From: Burkholderia sp. WP9
GTDB taxonomy: Bacteria; Pseudomonadota; Gammaproteobacteria; Burkholderiales; Burkholderiaceae
DNA: 64,000 bases
NCBI RefSeq assembly: GCF_900104795.1
Contig: NZ_FNTG01000001.1
Span: forward strand, 1,736,001 to 1,800,000
Reading direction: 5' to 3'
Positions 17,048 to 26,335 of the stretch are shown piece by piece. The notes beneath the pieces were generated by a model. It did not search any database, was not told the DNA's origin, and worked only from the letters and a program-made list of their open reading frames with translations. How positions within the stretch are numbered: position 1 is the first letter of the stretch; each line of letters opens with the position of its first letter. A program made the translations under genes and the position numbers.

Positions 17048-18379
17048 TCATCGCGCTTTACCTGCCCCGCTCCAGTTCAAGCCAAAGCTCGACTGCAACG
17101 CCGGCACCCACTTCGCACACGCGCGAAACCCCAGCAGTGCGCCGCCCACGGCGAACAGAACGGGAATCAGAAAATCCTGGCTCACGCGGGTGAATTCGAA
17201 CATCAGCACCACGGCCGTGATCGGCATTTGCATCGAGGCGGCGAGAAATGCCGTCGCGCCGACCACCGCGAATGCGCCCAGCGACGCCCCCGGCCACACG
17301 ACGCTCCACAATCCGCCGAGCACGATCGCCAGCAACGCACCGTTCGCAAGCCCCGGCGTGAGCAAGCCACCCTCCGCGCCTGCCCGCAGACTGCTCGCGG
17401 TGATCACCACCTTCAGCACCAGCAGCATCGCGGCAAGACTCACGGTCAGGCCACCATCGAATGCCAGTCCCGCGGGGCCCTTGCCATTGCCGAGCAACTG
17501 CGGGAAATGCATTGCCAGCACGCCGATCATCGCAAAGTTCAGCAGCGACAAAACCGGCAGGCGCCAATTCTTCGGCGCGGCCGCACGCGAGCGTTGCATC
17601 AGTTCCGCGAAGCTCCACGCCGCCGCGCCGAAAATCGGACCGTACACCACGGACCACACCACGAGCGACGAACTCAGCGTCAGCGAAGGCACGAGGTATT
17701 GATGCTCGTTGCCGAGGCCCACCTGAGCGACCAGCGCGGCCACCGACGAAGCCACGATGGCCGGCACCAGAACGGGCCAGCCGAAGCTGCCCAGCAACAC
17801 TTCGAGCACGAACACCGCGCCGCCAAGCGGCACGTTATAGACAGCGGCCAGCCCGGCGCCCGCGCCGCACGCCACCATGATCCGGCTCTGCGCGACCGAC
17901 AGCCCCGCCCGCCGCGACAGCCAGCCGGCCAGCGCCGAGCCGATTTCACGTGGCGCCACTTCACGGCCGAGCGGCGAGCCCAGCGCGACGGTGACGATCT
18001 GGAGCACGGCATGGACCGTCGTGCTTGCTACAGGCATCTGCGGATCGTCGGACTTGACGGCCTGGCGAATGCTCACGAGCGGCCGGCCGAACCGGTACAG
18101 CGCCCACCAGCCGAGCCCGGCCACGAGTCCGCAAACCGTCAGCACGAGCATCCGGCGTTCAGGCGAGGCGCCGCTTACGCCCTGCAGAAAACTCTCCGCG
18201 CTGATCACGTGCGTCACGCTGTAGCCGTAAGCGAGATGCTGAATGCCATGCAGCAGCAACGCGAGCAGCATGCCGCCGAGACCGGCGCCGAGACCCGTGA
18301 GCAGCGTGACGGCGGCGACTACGGCAAATGGACTCCGTTCGCGGCGTACAGACTCGGAAGCGATTGATTTGAATGACAT
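17048..18379 (-). CDS. CLC-family chloride channel/transporter
   Basis: A 443-residue polytopic inner-membrane protein. CLC landmarks are present: GSPLGREVAPREIG with the gating-type glutamate, CGAGAGLAAVYNVPLGGAVF, and GGLLTPGLANGALL near the third anion-binding motif. The region where the usual GSGIP anion motif should be reads KSDDPQMPVAS, so the first anion-binding motif is altered. ATG 18379 (MSFKSIASESVRRERSPF) is preferred over an upstream in-frame start at 18439, which would add an improbable extension. Anion specificity and channel versus exchanger mode are not decided by the sequence. Confidence 0.88.
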   Translation of the reverse strand: MSFKSIASESVRRERSPFAVVAAVTLLTGLGAGLGGMLLALLLHGIQHLAYGYSVTHVISAESFLQGVSGASPERRMLVLTVCGLVAGLGWWALYRFGRPLVSIRQAVKSDDPQMPVASTTVHAVLQIVTVALGSPLGREVAPREIGSALAGWLSRRAGLSVAQSRIMVACGAGAGLAAVYNVPLGGAVFVLEVLLGSFGWPVLVPAIVASSVAALVAQVGLGNEHQYLVPSLTLSSSLVVWSVVYGPIFGAAAWSFAELMQRSRAAAPKNWRLPVLSLLNFAMIGVLAMHFPQLLGNGKGPAGLAFDGGLTVSLAAMLLVLKVVITASSLRAGAEGGLLTPGLANGALLAIVLGGLWSVVWPGASLGAFAVVGATAFLAASMQMPITAVVLMFEFTRVSQDFLIPVLFAVGGALLGFRACAKWVPALQSSFGLNWSGAGKAR

Positions 18380-18531
18380 GGCGCGTGGGCTGCAGCGAAA
18401 TAAGTGGAATGCCAACCATGTTATTCCGCGACGCAACATGAATCAAATTGATTTTTCAGCTCGACTGATTCACTGGATGCATATATCAGGACCAACCCGC
18501 CGCGCAAAAGCCGCGGCGCCTTAACGCTTGC

Positions 18532-18906
18532 CTAGCGAACCGACACAAAGAACATCGACACCACGCACGCGACACCGACGAACCAGACCAGCGACCTGAG
18601 CGACGCCAGGTTAGCCACATACAGCACGCCGTGCAGCACCCGTGTGACCACGAAGGTGATCGCCAGCCAGTTGATCCACGTGCTCGATCCGCCTGCCTGT
18701 CCGGCTACAACGATCGCGGCGGTAAACATCGCCAATGCCTCCCACGCATTCTGATGCGCCGCATGAGCTCGCGCTCGCCAGCCTTCGAGGTTCGCAAGAT
18801 AAGCGCGCGGCGTGCGATTGTCGTAGCGTTTGCTGACCTTCGCCAGCATGGTCCACGGGAATGGCAGCAGCGCCACGATGAGCAGGCATATATGCGGAAT
18901 CGTCAT
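18532..18906 (-). CDS. MAPEG family membrane protein
   Basis: A 124-residue protein with four hydrophobic segments and the family signature region: AYLANLEGWRARAHAAHQNAWEAL is the first loop (shown in part by ANLEGWRARAHAAHQNA), and VTRVLHGVLYVANLASLRS lies in the third. MAPEG proteins are glutathione- or eicosanoid-related membrane enzymes in eukaryotes; bacterial members are mostly uncharacterised. It stands alone, divergent from the transporter at 19317. Confidence 0.85.
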   Translation of the reverse strand: MTIPHICLLIVALLPFPWTMLAKVSKRYDNRTPRAYLANLEGWRARAHAAHQNAWEALAMFTAAIVVAGQAGGSSTWINWLAITFVVTRVLHGVLYVANLASLRSLVWFVGVACVVSMFFVSVR

Positions 18907-19316
18907 TGGTTAGTCTCCCTTGTATGCGCGGCGCGAATGCCGCGCGAGCCGCTGTTATACCCGCCGGTGCGCGCCGTCGCCAACCGTAATTCCAGGAGTG
19001 TCACCTCTACCTGCAAGCGGATTACCTTAAGTCAAACTGACCGGATTACCGCAATGACAGCCGAAAAACATTACAGATTACGCATTCTATTGCACACACC
19101 ATTAATACAATAATTACATTTACCCGACGCATAAACATGTACCGCCATTCCGCGTGAAATTGGCTCCAGGGATTAATACCGATAAACGCGCGTTCATTCA
19201 TGCAAGCGTTTAACAGTCGGCGTACACTCGCTCGAAGCCTATGCCACGGGGGCGTACGGGGCTGCACAGCCGCCCGTGGCCGATCACGGGATATCGGGGA
19301 CTCAGGAGAACAATCA
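18907..19316. other. divergent intergenic region with an AT-rich core
   Basis: No gene is supported. The stretch at about 19045-19140 is clearly AT-richer than the flanks and probably contains promoters for the divergent MAPEG and MFS genes. I could not identify a hexamer pair with good spacing. Confidence 0.4.
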
Positions 19317-20537
19317 ATGAGCTGGACACGGGAACAGAGAAACGTCACGATCGCCGCCTATCTGGGCTGGACACTCGACGCATTCGATTTCTTTCTAATG
19401 GTGTTCGTATTGAAAGATATCGCGGCGGAGTTCAATACAAAAATCCCCGAAGTCGCCTTCGGCATTATGTTGACCTTGATGATGCGTCCGCTCGGCGCGT
19501 TGATTTTCGGCTGGCTCGCCGACAAGTACGGCCGCCGTCCCACGCTGATGGTCAACATCGCGTGCTTCTCGCTACTGGAATTGCTCTCCGGCTTTTCGCC
19601 GAATCTGGCCACCCTGCTCGTGCTGCGCGCGCTGTTCGGTATCGCGATGGGCGGCGAATGGGGCGTCGGTGGCGCATTGACCATGGAAACCGTGCCGCCG
19701 AAATCGCGCGGCATCGTCTCGGGTCTGCTGCAAGCCGGTTATCCGAGCGGTTATCTGCTCGCCTCGGTCGTGTTCGGCGTGTTCTATCAATACATCGGCT
19801 GGCGCGGCATGTTTTTCGTCGGCGTGCTGCCGGCGTTGCTCGTGCTGTACGTACGCGCTCATGTGCCGGAATCGCCCGCCTTCAAGACGCTCGAAAAGAA
19901 AGCGCGACCGGGTCTCGTCGCCACGCTCAGGCAGAACATCAAGTTGTCGCTGTACGCGATCGTTCTGATGACCGCGTTCAACTTCTTCTCGCACGGCTCG
20001 CAAGATCTGTATCCGACCTTCCTGCGCGTGCAGCATCAGTTCGACGCGCATACGGTCTCGTGGATCACGATCACGCTGAATATCGGCGCGATTTGCGGCG
20101 GCCTGTTCTTCGGTTCGTTGTCCGAGAAGATCGGCCGCAAACGCGCGATCTTCATCGCCGCGTTGATCGCGTTGCCGGTGCTGCCGCTGTGGGCCTTCTC
20201 GAGCACGCCGGTGCTGCTCGCGCTCGGCGCGTTCCTGATGCAGATCTCGGTGCAGGGCGCTTGGGGTGTAATTCCGGTACACCTGAACGAAATCTCGCCC
20301 GACGAAATCCGCGCGACGTTCCCCGGTCTCGTGTATCAGCTCGGCAATCTGATCGCGTCGGTCAACGGCCCGTTGCAGGCGAGCGCTGCTGAAGCGCACG
20401 GCAACAACTACGCGCTCATCATGGCGGTCGTGATCGGCATCGTGGCGGTGGTGATCGCCGCGCTGATCCCGTTCAGCCGCGAGCGCCGCGGCATCGACAT
20501 GACGCAGTCCGCCAAACAGGTGGCGGCACAGCTTTAA
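19317..20537 (+). CDS. MFS transporter, sialate:H+ symporter (SHS) family, probable lactate/carboxylate carrier
   Basis: A 406-residue, twelve-segment major facilitator. The N-terminus AAYLGWTLDAFDFFLMVFVL matches the SHS-type first helix, and the loop 2-3 motif GWLADKYGRRPTLM is present, as is the loop 8-9 motif FGSLSEKIGRKRAIF. ATG 19317 has AGGAG about 10 nt upstream; the open frame begins earlier without such a site. SHS members carry lactate, pyruvate or sialic acid; carboxylate transport is the best guess given the fatty-acid genes downstream. Confidence 0.85.
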   Translation: MSWTREQRNVTIAAYLGWTLDAFDFFLMVFVLKDIAAEFNTKIPEVAFGIMLTLMMRPLGALIFGWLADKYGRRPTLMVNIACFSLLELLSGFSPNLATLLVLRALFGIAMGGEWGVGGALTMETVPPKSRGIVSGLLQAGYPSGYLLASVVFGVFYQYIGWRGMFFVGVLPALLVLYVRAHVPESPAFKTLEKKARPGLVATLRQNIKLSLYAIVLMTAFNFFSHGSQDLYPTFLRVQHQFDAHTVSWITITLNIGAICGGLFFGSLSEKIGRKRAIFIAALIALPVLPLWAFSSTPVLLALGAFLMQISVQGAWGVIPVHLNEISPDEIRATFPGLVYQLGNLIASVNGPLQASAAEAHGNNYALIMAVVIGIVAVVIAALIPFSRERRGIDMTQSAKQVAAQL

Positions 20538-20539
20538 GC

Positions 20540-20707
20540 GTTCGAACTAAACAGCTATTTTGCTGGCGCGTTATCAGGCACAATAGCCTGCGAAGGCGGC
20601 TCGAACCGCCGCGACGCAAAGCACGCGTCAGCAAACAGAAGCAGGGCCAAACACAGGTAGCAAAGCAATACGAGGCCGTTCCGATTTTCATCGGAACGGC
20701 CTTTTTT
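20540..20707 (+). ncRNA. candidate structured RNA ending in an intrinsic terminator
   Basis: Three consecutive perfect 5-bp hairpins (CAGGC/GCCTG at 20575-20590, GGCGG/CCGCC at 20595-20610, GACGC/GCGTC at 20613-20629) are followed by a 13-bp terminator stem. The density of helices argues for a structured transcript or 3' UTR of the MFS gene. It includes GACGCAAAGC and a later GGTAGC, short elements also seen in c-di-GMP-I riboswitches, but the remaining secondary structure does not fit that fold convincingly. Extent and 5' end are guesses. Confidence 0.35.
20673..20707 (+). terminator. intrinsic terminator downstream of the MFS gene
   Basis: A perfect 13-bp stem, AGGCCGTTCCGAT with ATCGGAACGGCCT, has a 4-nt loop and six Ts. 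It ends the MFS transcript or the candidate structured RNA. Confidence 0.93.
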
Positions 20708-20836
20708 ATTTCCGCGCGGTTTGACGCACTGCGCGCAGGGAAAGCTCGACCTTCGTCAGGTCTTCTAGAGGAGTTAGTCGACACCGACCCCTTGCTCGCA
20801 CGCACCATTCCTTCTTATCCTGAAAAAAACGGCTGT

Positions 20837-20854
20837 TTCAAATCAACATTTGAA
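20837..20854. promoter_or_regulatory. palindromic candidate operator upstream of the TetR gene
   Basis: TTCAAAT-CAAC-ATTTGAA is an 18-bp element with perfect 7-bp arms, 45 bp before the regulator's ATG. TetR-type fatty-acid regulators (PsrA/FadP group) bind palindromes of this kind, so autoregulation is plausible. I saw no second copy upstream of fadE, the thiolase or fadD. Confidence 0.5.
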
Positions 20855-20898
20855 TCGCTTGTTTGCGGGCCGGATGCCCGGCAACTGGGAGACGCAAC

Positions 20899-21783
20899 AT
20901 GGCAGTTCGCACAACAGGCCGGCATGCCGGCGATACGAAGTCCCGCATCCTCGACGCCGCCGAAACGCTTTTCATCGAATGCGGCTATGAGGCCATGTCG
21001 CTGCGCCAGATCACTTCGCGCGCCGAAGTGAATCTCGCGGCAGTGAACTATCACTTCGGCAGCAAGGAGTCGCTGATCCACTCGATGCTGTCACGCCGTC
21101 TCGACCGTCTCAATCAGGAGCGGCTCAAGCTGCTCGACCGCTTCGACGCCATGCTCGGCGAGCGCCTGACCTGCGAGCATGTGCTCGGCGCGATGTTCAT
21201 TCCGGCGCTGCGCCTGTCACGTGATCCGCGCGTGGGTGGCAAGGCGTTTCTGCGTTTGCTCGGCCGCGCTTATACCGACCCGTCGTCGTTCATTCGCGAC
21301 TTTCTGAACGGGCATTACGCTTCCGTGGCGGTGCGCTTTTTTGATGCGTTCCAACGCGCGCTGCCGCATCTGCCGCGCGAGGAACTCGGCTGGCGCCTTC
21401 ACTTTGCGATCGGCGCGCTCTCGGGCGTGCTGGCCGGCACCGACACGGACAGTCTGCTTTCCGAGTTTTCGCAAGGCAAGTCGATGAACGATCTGCAGCT
21501 CATCGCACGTCTCGCCTCGCTGATGGTGGCCGCGCTCAAGGCACCGCTGCCCGACGGCTCGCAACTGGCCGTGTTCGCCGCGGTGCTGGGCGACGCGACT
21601 GAAGGCGGCTCGGAATGCGCGACTGGAGACGGCACGGAAAGCGCGGCGAGCGCGACGAGCGCGGCACGCGAGTCGGGCGAATCGGCGTCGGCGTCGCCCT
21701 TTCCGTCCGTATCGGAAGGCGAACGGCATGGCGGCACTATGGAAGCGGGGGCGTTTCAGCAGGCGTTGCACGGCACGGCATAG
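20899..21783 (+). CDS. TetR family regulator, PsrA/FadP-like, probable fatty acid degradation repressor
   Basis: A 294-residue regulator. The N-terminal helix-turn-helix spans about residues 14-64 and contains LRQITSRAEVNLAAVNYHFG followed by SKESLIHSM, strongly like PsrA-type acyl-CoA-responsive repressors. The last 60 residues are a low-complexity Glu/Ser/Ala tail that most relatives lack. ATG 20899 has GGGAG upstream; an in-frame start at 20863 is less likely. It heads a same-strand block of beta-oxidation genes, so it probably represses them until long-chain acyl-CoA binds. Effector and regulon are inferred. Confidence 0.85.
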   Translation: MAVRTTGRHAGDTKSRILDAAETLFIECGYEAMSLRQITSRAEVNLAAVNYHFGSKESLIHSMLSRRLDRLNQERLKLLDRFDAMLGERLTCEHVLGAMFIPALRLSRDPRVGGKAFLRLLGRAYTDPSSFIRDFLNGHYASVAVRFFDAFQRALPHLPREELGWRLHFAIGALSGVLAGTDTDSLLSEFSQGKSMNDLQLIARLASLMVAALKAPLPDGSQLAVFAAVLGDATEGGSECATGDGTESAASATSAARESGESASASPFPSVSEGERHGGTMEAGAFQQALHGTA

Positions 21784-22259
21784 CGTTGAACCGGCGCGGA
21801 CGGCACTGTCGTGAGCCGTCCGCACGGAGCGCCCATGCAAGGCAATAACCGGATCGCCGCCGCACCATGCAAGCAACCCACGCAACGTTAAGCACGCCGC
21901 AGCATCGAAAGAATCCTCGACCGGCAATCCCTACACAGCCGGTCAGCATCAGAGAAGCAACACGTTCCCGATACACACTCAGCAGGAAGGCGACCGGACA
22001 TCATGAACGCTGCATACCTGAGCAACGACCTGACCAGCAACCTGAGCAGAACGTCTAAGTCCCGCACCTAAGCGTCGCCGCGCTGTCGAACTACAAACGC
22101 GACACGCCAACGAAGCAGGCTCGACAGGAAAGCGAAACGCAGGCAACACCCGGACGCGCGACAAAGCATCCCGCTCGCCGGAAACAAAATCATTAGAACG
22201 CGCACCATCCGCGCCCCGTGGATGCGTTCGCACGCACCATCGAAACAGGAGGAAACGTC
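21784..22259. other. 476-bp leader upstream of fadE
   Basis: No convincing gene is present. A 22-codon frame at 22003-22071 (MNAAYLSNDLTSNLSRTSKS...) has AGGAAGG about 14 nt upstream but no other support. The region probably carries the promoter of the fadE-led operon. Confidence 0.4.
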
Positions 22260-24758
22260 ATGCCGTGGTTCATCCTAGTGCTCGTCATCGCCGCTTTCGC
22301 GCTCGTCTACGTTCAGGCACGCGCCGTCTGGTGGCTTGCCTTCATGATCGTCTGGGTCGCGGCCGCGCATGTGAGCGGCGCGGCGGGACCGCTGGCCACG
22401 ACGCTGCTCGCCATCGTATTCGTCCTGCCTGCTCTCGTACTCGCGCTCAAGCCGCTGCGCCGCGCGTGGCTCGCGAAACCGGTGCTCGACATCTTCCGCA
22501 AGATCCTGCCGGAGATGTCGCCGACCGAGCGTGATGCGATCGAAGCCGGCACGGTCTGGTGGGACGCGGAACTGTTCTCGGGACGCCCGCACTGGGACAA
22601 GCTGCTCGGCTACGGTCCCGCCACGCTGACAGCGGAAGAGCAGTCGTTCCTCGACGTCGAATGCGAGCAGTTGTGCGATCTCGCGAACGATTGGGAAACC
22701 ACCATGGTCTGGCAGGACCTGTCGCCGACCACCTGGCAGTTCATCAAGGAGCGCGGCTTTCTCGGCATGATCATTCCGAAGCAGTACGGCGGCAAGCAGT
22801 TCTCCGCCTACGCGCATTCGCAGGTCATCATGAAGCTCGCCACGCGCTGCTCGGCCGCCGCCGTTTCGGTGATGGTGCCGAACTCGCTCGGCCCGGCCGA
22901 GTTACTGATGCACTACGGCACCGACGAGCAGAAAAACCACTATTTGCCGCGCCTCGCACGCGGCGAGGAAATCCCCTGCTTCGCGTTGACGAGCCCATAC
23001 GCGGGTTCCGACGCGGCGGCGATTCCGGACGTCGGCATCGTGTGCAAAGGCACGTTCGAGGGCCGCGAGACGCTCGGTTTTCGCGTGACGTGGGACAAGC
23101 GCTACATCACGCTCGGACCGATCGCCACCGTGCTCGGCCTCGCGTTTCGCGCGCTCGATCCCGACCATCTGCTCGGCACGGACAACGAACCCGGCATCAC
23201 CTGCGCGCTGATTCCGACCGACCATCCGGGCGTGAACATCGGCCGCCGTCACTGGCCGCTCAACGCCGTGTTCCAGAACGGCCCGAACTCGGGCAAGGAC
23301 GTCTTCATTCCGCTCGACTGGGTGATCGGCGGGCGCGCCCAGGTCGGCAACGGCTGGCGCATGCTGATGGAATGTCTGGCCGCGGGCCGGGCGATTTCGC
23401 TGCCGTCTTCGAATGTGGGGATGGCGAAAATCGCCGTGCGCGGCACCGGCGCCTACGCCGCGGTTCGTCGCCAGTTCCGCACCGCCGTCGGCAAGTTCGA
23501 GGGCGTGCAGGAAGCGCTCGGCCGCATGGGCGGCAACCTGTACGTGATGGACGCCGCGCGCCGCCTGTCGGCGCATGCGGTGGATCTCGGCGAAAAGCCC
23601 TCGGTGATTTCGGCGATCGCCAAATATCACATCACCGAGCGCGCCCGCATGGTCATCAACGACGGCATGGATATCGCCGCCGGCAAGGGCATCTGCATGG
23701 GGCCGTCGAACTTTCTCGCGCGCGCCTATCAGCAGGTGCCGATCGCGATCACCGTGGAAGGCGCGAACATTCTCACGCGCTGCCTCATCATCTTCGGCCA
23801 GGGCGCGATCCGCTGCCATCCGTATGTTCTGAAGGAAATGGCCGCCACGCGCGAAACGGATCGCGCCCGCGCGCTGCGCGATTTCGACGCGGCGTTCTTC
23901 GGCCACGTCAGCTTCACGCTGTCCAACGTGGTGCGCAGTTTCGTGTACGGCGTGACGGGTGGCGCGTTCATCGTCAAACCGCGCACGGCGTATGCACCGC
24001 TGCATGCTTACTATCGTGCGGCCACGCGCCTGTCCACCGCGTTCGCGCTGCTCGCCGATGTCTCCATGTTCGTGCTCGGCGGCGACCTGAAACGCCGTGA
24101 GCGCATCTCCGCGCGTCTGGGCGACGTGCTCTCGCAGCTCTATCTGATCTCGGCCACGCTCAAGCGTTTCGAAGACGAAGGCCGTCAGGAAGAAGACCTG
24201 CCGCTGGTTCGCTGGGGCGTGGAGGATTCGCTGTACAAGGCGCAACATGCGCTCGACGGCGTGCTCGCCAACTATCCGAACCGTCTCGCCGCCGGCCTCG
24301 TGCGCGTGCTCGCGTTCCCGTTCGGGTTGCCCCACCGCGAACCGTCCGACCGCCTCGGCAGCGAAATCGCGGAACTCATGCAGACACCTGGCGCCGCGCG
24401 CAACCGTCTGGTGTCCGATTCGTACGTGCCGCATCCGGATGTCGACGCGCTCGGTTACGGCGAGCTGGTGTTCGAGCTGAACCCGCGCTTCACGCAGATC
24501 GACCAGAAGCTGCGTGAAGCGGTCAAGCAAGGCCTGCTCGAACCAATGCCGCAGAGCCTGCCGCAACTGGCCGCATGGACCGAAGCGGCACAGAGAAAAG
24601 GCCTGCTCGACGCCGACGAGCGCCGCGTGCTGGACGATTACGCGCGTTATGGCGCGCAAGTCGTGAAGGTGGACGACTTCCCCGCCGACTTCGACATGCT
24701 CGCCAACCTGCAAAAGCGCAAGGAGACCCTGGAAAAGGCGCTGGAGCTCGCGGCCTGA
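22260..24758 (+). CDS. fadE: acyl-CoA dehydrogenase, FadE type
   Basis: An 832-residue membrane-anchored flavoprotein catalysing the first, FAD-dependent step of fatty acid beta-oxidation (acyl-CoA to trans-2-enoyl-CoA). Two or three N-terminal hydrophobic segments (residues 1-75) anchor it; the dehydrogenase domain has MIIPKQYGGKQFSAYAHSQV, CFALTSPYAGSDAA and AGRAISLPSSN; the C-terminal third matches the FadE-specific extension (DUF1974). Length is close to the E. coli enzyme. ATG 22260 has AGGAGG at good distance. It opens a run of beta-oxidation genes. Confidence 0.94.
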   Translation: MPWFILVLVIAAFALVYVQARAVWWLAFMIVWVAAAHVSGAAGPLATTLLAIVFVLPALVLALKPLRRAWLAKPVLDIFRKILPEMSPTERDAIEAGTVWWDAELFSGRPHWDKLLGYGPATLTAEEQSFLDVECEQLCDLANDWETTMVWQDLSPTTWQFIKERGFLGMIIPKQYGGKQFSAYAHSQVIMKLATRCSAAAVSVMVPNSLGPAELLMHYGTDEQKNHYLPRLARGEEIPCFALTSPYAGSDAAAIPDVGIVCKGTFEGRETLGFRVTWDKRYITLGPIATVLGLAFRALDPDHLLGTDNEPGITCALIPTDHPGVNIGRRHWPLNAVFQNGPNSGKDVFIPLDWVIGGRAQVGNGWRMLMECLAAGRAISLPSSNVGMAKIAVRGTGAYAAVRRQFRTAVGKFEGVQEALGRMGGNLYVMDAARRLSAHAVDLGEKPSVISAIAKYHITERARMVINDGMDIAAGKGICMGPSNFLARAYQQVPIAITVEGANILTRCLIIFGQGAIRCHPYVLKEMAATRETDRARALRDFDAAFFGHVSFTLSNVVRSFVYGVTGGAFIVKPRTAYAPLHAYYRAATRLSTAFALLADVSMFVLGGDLKRRERISARLGDVLSQLYLISATLKRFEDEGRQEEDLPLVRWGVEDSLYKAQHALDGVLANYPNRLAAGLVRVLAFPFGLPHREPSDRLGSEIAELMQTPGAARNRLVSDSYVPHPDVDALGYGELVFELNPRFTQIDQKLREAVKQGLLEPMPQSLPQLAAWTEAAQRKGLLDADERRVLDDYARYGAQVVKVDDFPADFDMLANLQKRKETLEKALELAA

Positions 24759-24917
24759 GCCCTGCGCCGGCCTGAAAAAAACATCCGGGCAAGGCGCGCC
24801 GCGTGCGCCGAACTCGGTGCACACTGACACACGTTCGACGCCCCCGATTCCCCAAAGACGAACCCCTTTGAGGCGGGCGGCTTCCTTCGAGGCGTGGCCA
24901 GCGGAGCAACCAATAAT

Positions 24918-26333
24918 ATGAACGACTCTTATCTGAACTTCGTCAATTCGCCGTTCGGCGCGCGTCTTGCGCGCTCGCTCGGCCTGCCCAGGCCCGAGGT
25001 GCTGCGCCGCTTTCGCGCCGACCAGCCCGAGTTCGGCGGCCTGGTGGCGATCGGTGCGGGCCGTGAACCGCAGTTGCTCGACGCGCTCGCAAATCTCGTG
25101 GCCAGCATCGGCGTGACGAGCGTCGCGCATGAGAGCGCCGGGCTATGGGTGCCGCTCGCCAATCGCCACGGTCTCATGACGGGCCGTTTCGAACCTGCCG
25201 ACTCTGCATCGCAAGGCAAGCTCGCGGCCCTGCTGTTCGACGCGAGCGGAATCGAAGACAGCACTCAGCTCGAACCGCTGCACGGCTTCTTTCACGACAC
25301 GCTGCGCTCGCTCGGCAAGTGCGGGCGCATCATCGTGCTGGGACGGCCGCCGGAAAGCTGTGCGACGCCACGTCAGTGGACCGCGCAGCGCGCGCTCGAA
25401 GGCCTCACGCGTTCGCTCGGCAAGGAAGCCCGGCGTGGCATCACCGCCAATCTCGTCTATGTGGAGCAAGGCGCCGAGAACGGCGCGGAAGCGACGTTGC
25501 GATTCTTTCTGTCACCACGTTCGGCTTATGTGTCGGGTCAGGTCGTACGCATCGCCGCTGCCGGCGCGGGCCATGAGGCCATGCCGGCGTTCGACTGGCA
25601 GCAGCCGCTCGCGGGCCGGCGCGCGATCGTGACGGGCGCCGCGCGCGGCATCGGCGCCTCGATTGCGAGCGTGCTGGCGGCCGAAGGCGCGCACGTGATC
25701 GGCATCGACATTCCTTCAGCGCGCGAGGCGCTCGACGCGACCATGCGTCAGCTGAACGGCACCGCGCTCGCGTTCGACATCGCCGCCCCCGAAGCGCCCG
25801 CGCAAATCGCCGCCGCGCTCGACGAACAGGGCGTGGATATCGTCGTGCACAACGCCGGCATCACGAAGGACAAAACCATCGCGAAGATGACCGACGCCGC
25901 GTGGCAAAGCGTGATCGACATCAACCTGTCCGCGCAGGAGCGGATCGACGACGCGCTGCTCGCCGCCGGCATTCTGCGCGATGGCGGCCGGATCATCGGC
26001 GTGTCGTCGATCAGCGGCATTGCCGGCAATCTCGGCCAGACCAATTACGCCACCTCGAAGGCAGGCGTGATCGGCCGGGTGCAGAGCATGGCGCAGTCGC
26101 TGCGCGCGCGTGGCATCACGATCAATGCGGTGGCACCCGGCTTCATCGAGACGCAGATGACCGCGAAGATTCCGCTGACCATCCGCGAAGCCGGGCGTCG
26201 CATGAATTCGATGAGCCAGGGCGGCCAGCCGGTCGACGTCGCGCAGACCATCGCGTGGCTCGCGCATCCGGGATCGGCCGGCGTGAGCGGCCAGGTCGTG
26301 CGCGTGTGCGGTCAAAGCCTGATTGGAGCGTGA
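24918..26333 (+). CDS. two-domain short-chain dehydrogenase, FabG4-like 3-oxoacyl reductase
   Basis: A 471-residue high-molecular-weight FabG. The first 230 residues form a degenerate Rossmann-like domain; the second domain begins with RAIVTGAARGIGASIA (about residue 234), has VHNAGITKDKTIAKM and the catalytic set SSISGIAGNLGQTNYATSK with Tyr-x3-Lys at about 377-381. This layout matches FabG4 of mycobacteria, an NADH-dependent 3-ketoacyl-CoA reductase acting on (R)-hydroxyacyl substrates. ATG 24918 is used because it abuts the conserved start. Next gene follows after 2 bp. Confidence 0.88.
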   Translation: MNDSYLNFVNSPFGARLARSLGLPRPEVLRRFRADQPEFGGLVAIGAGREPQLLDALANLVASIGVTSVAHESAGLWVPLANRHGLMTGRFEPADSASQGKLAALLFDASGIEDSTQLEPLHGFFHDTLRSLGKCGRIIVLGRPPESCATPRQWTAQRALEGLTRSLGKEARRGITANLVYVEQGAENGAEATLRFFLSPRSAYVSGQVVRIAAAGAGHEAMPAFDWQQPLAGRRAIVTGAARGIGASIASVLAAEGAHVIGIDIPSAREALDATMRQLNGTALAFDIAAPEAPAQIAAALDEQGVDIVVHNAGITKDKTIAKMTDAAWQSVIDINLSAQERIDDALLAAGILRDGGRIIGVSSISGIAGNLGQTNYATSKAGVIGRVQSMAQSLRARGITINAVAPGFIETQMTAKIPLTIREAGRRMNSMSQGGQPVDVAQTIAWLAHPGSAGVSGQVVRVCGQSLIGA

Positions 26334-26335
26334 TC

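Noticed and set aside
20540..20672. Firm c-di-GMP-I riboswitch call
   Set aside because: Only GACGCAAAGC and GGTAGC match; the P2 helix and tetraloop receptor cannot be drawn, and the downstream gene is not a usual c-di-GMP target.
22902..25130. 742-residue minus-strand frame across fadE and the FabG-like gene
   Set aside because: It overlaps two well-supported genes on the other strand and its composition is that of a shadow frame.
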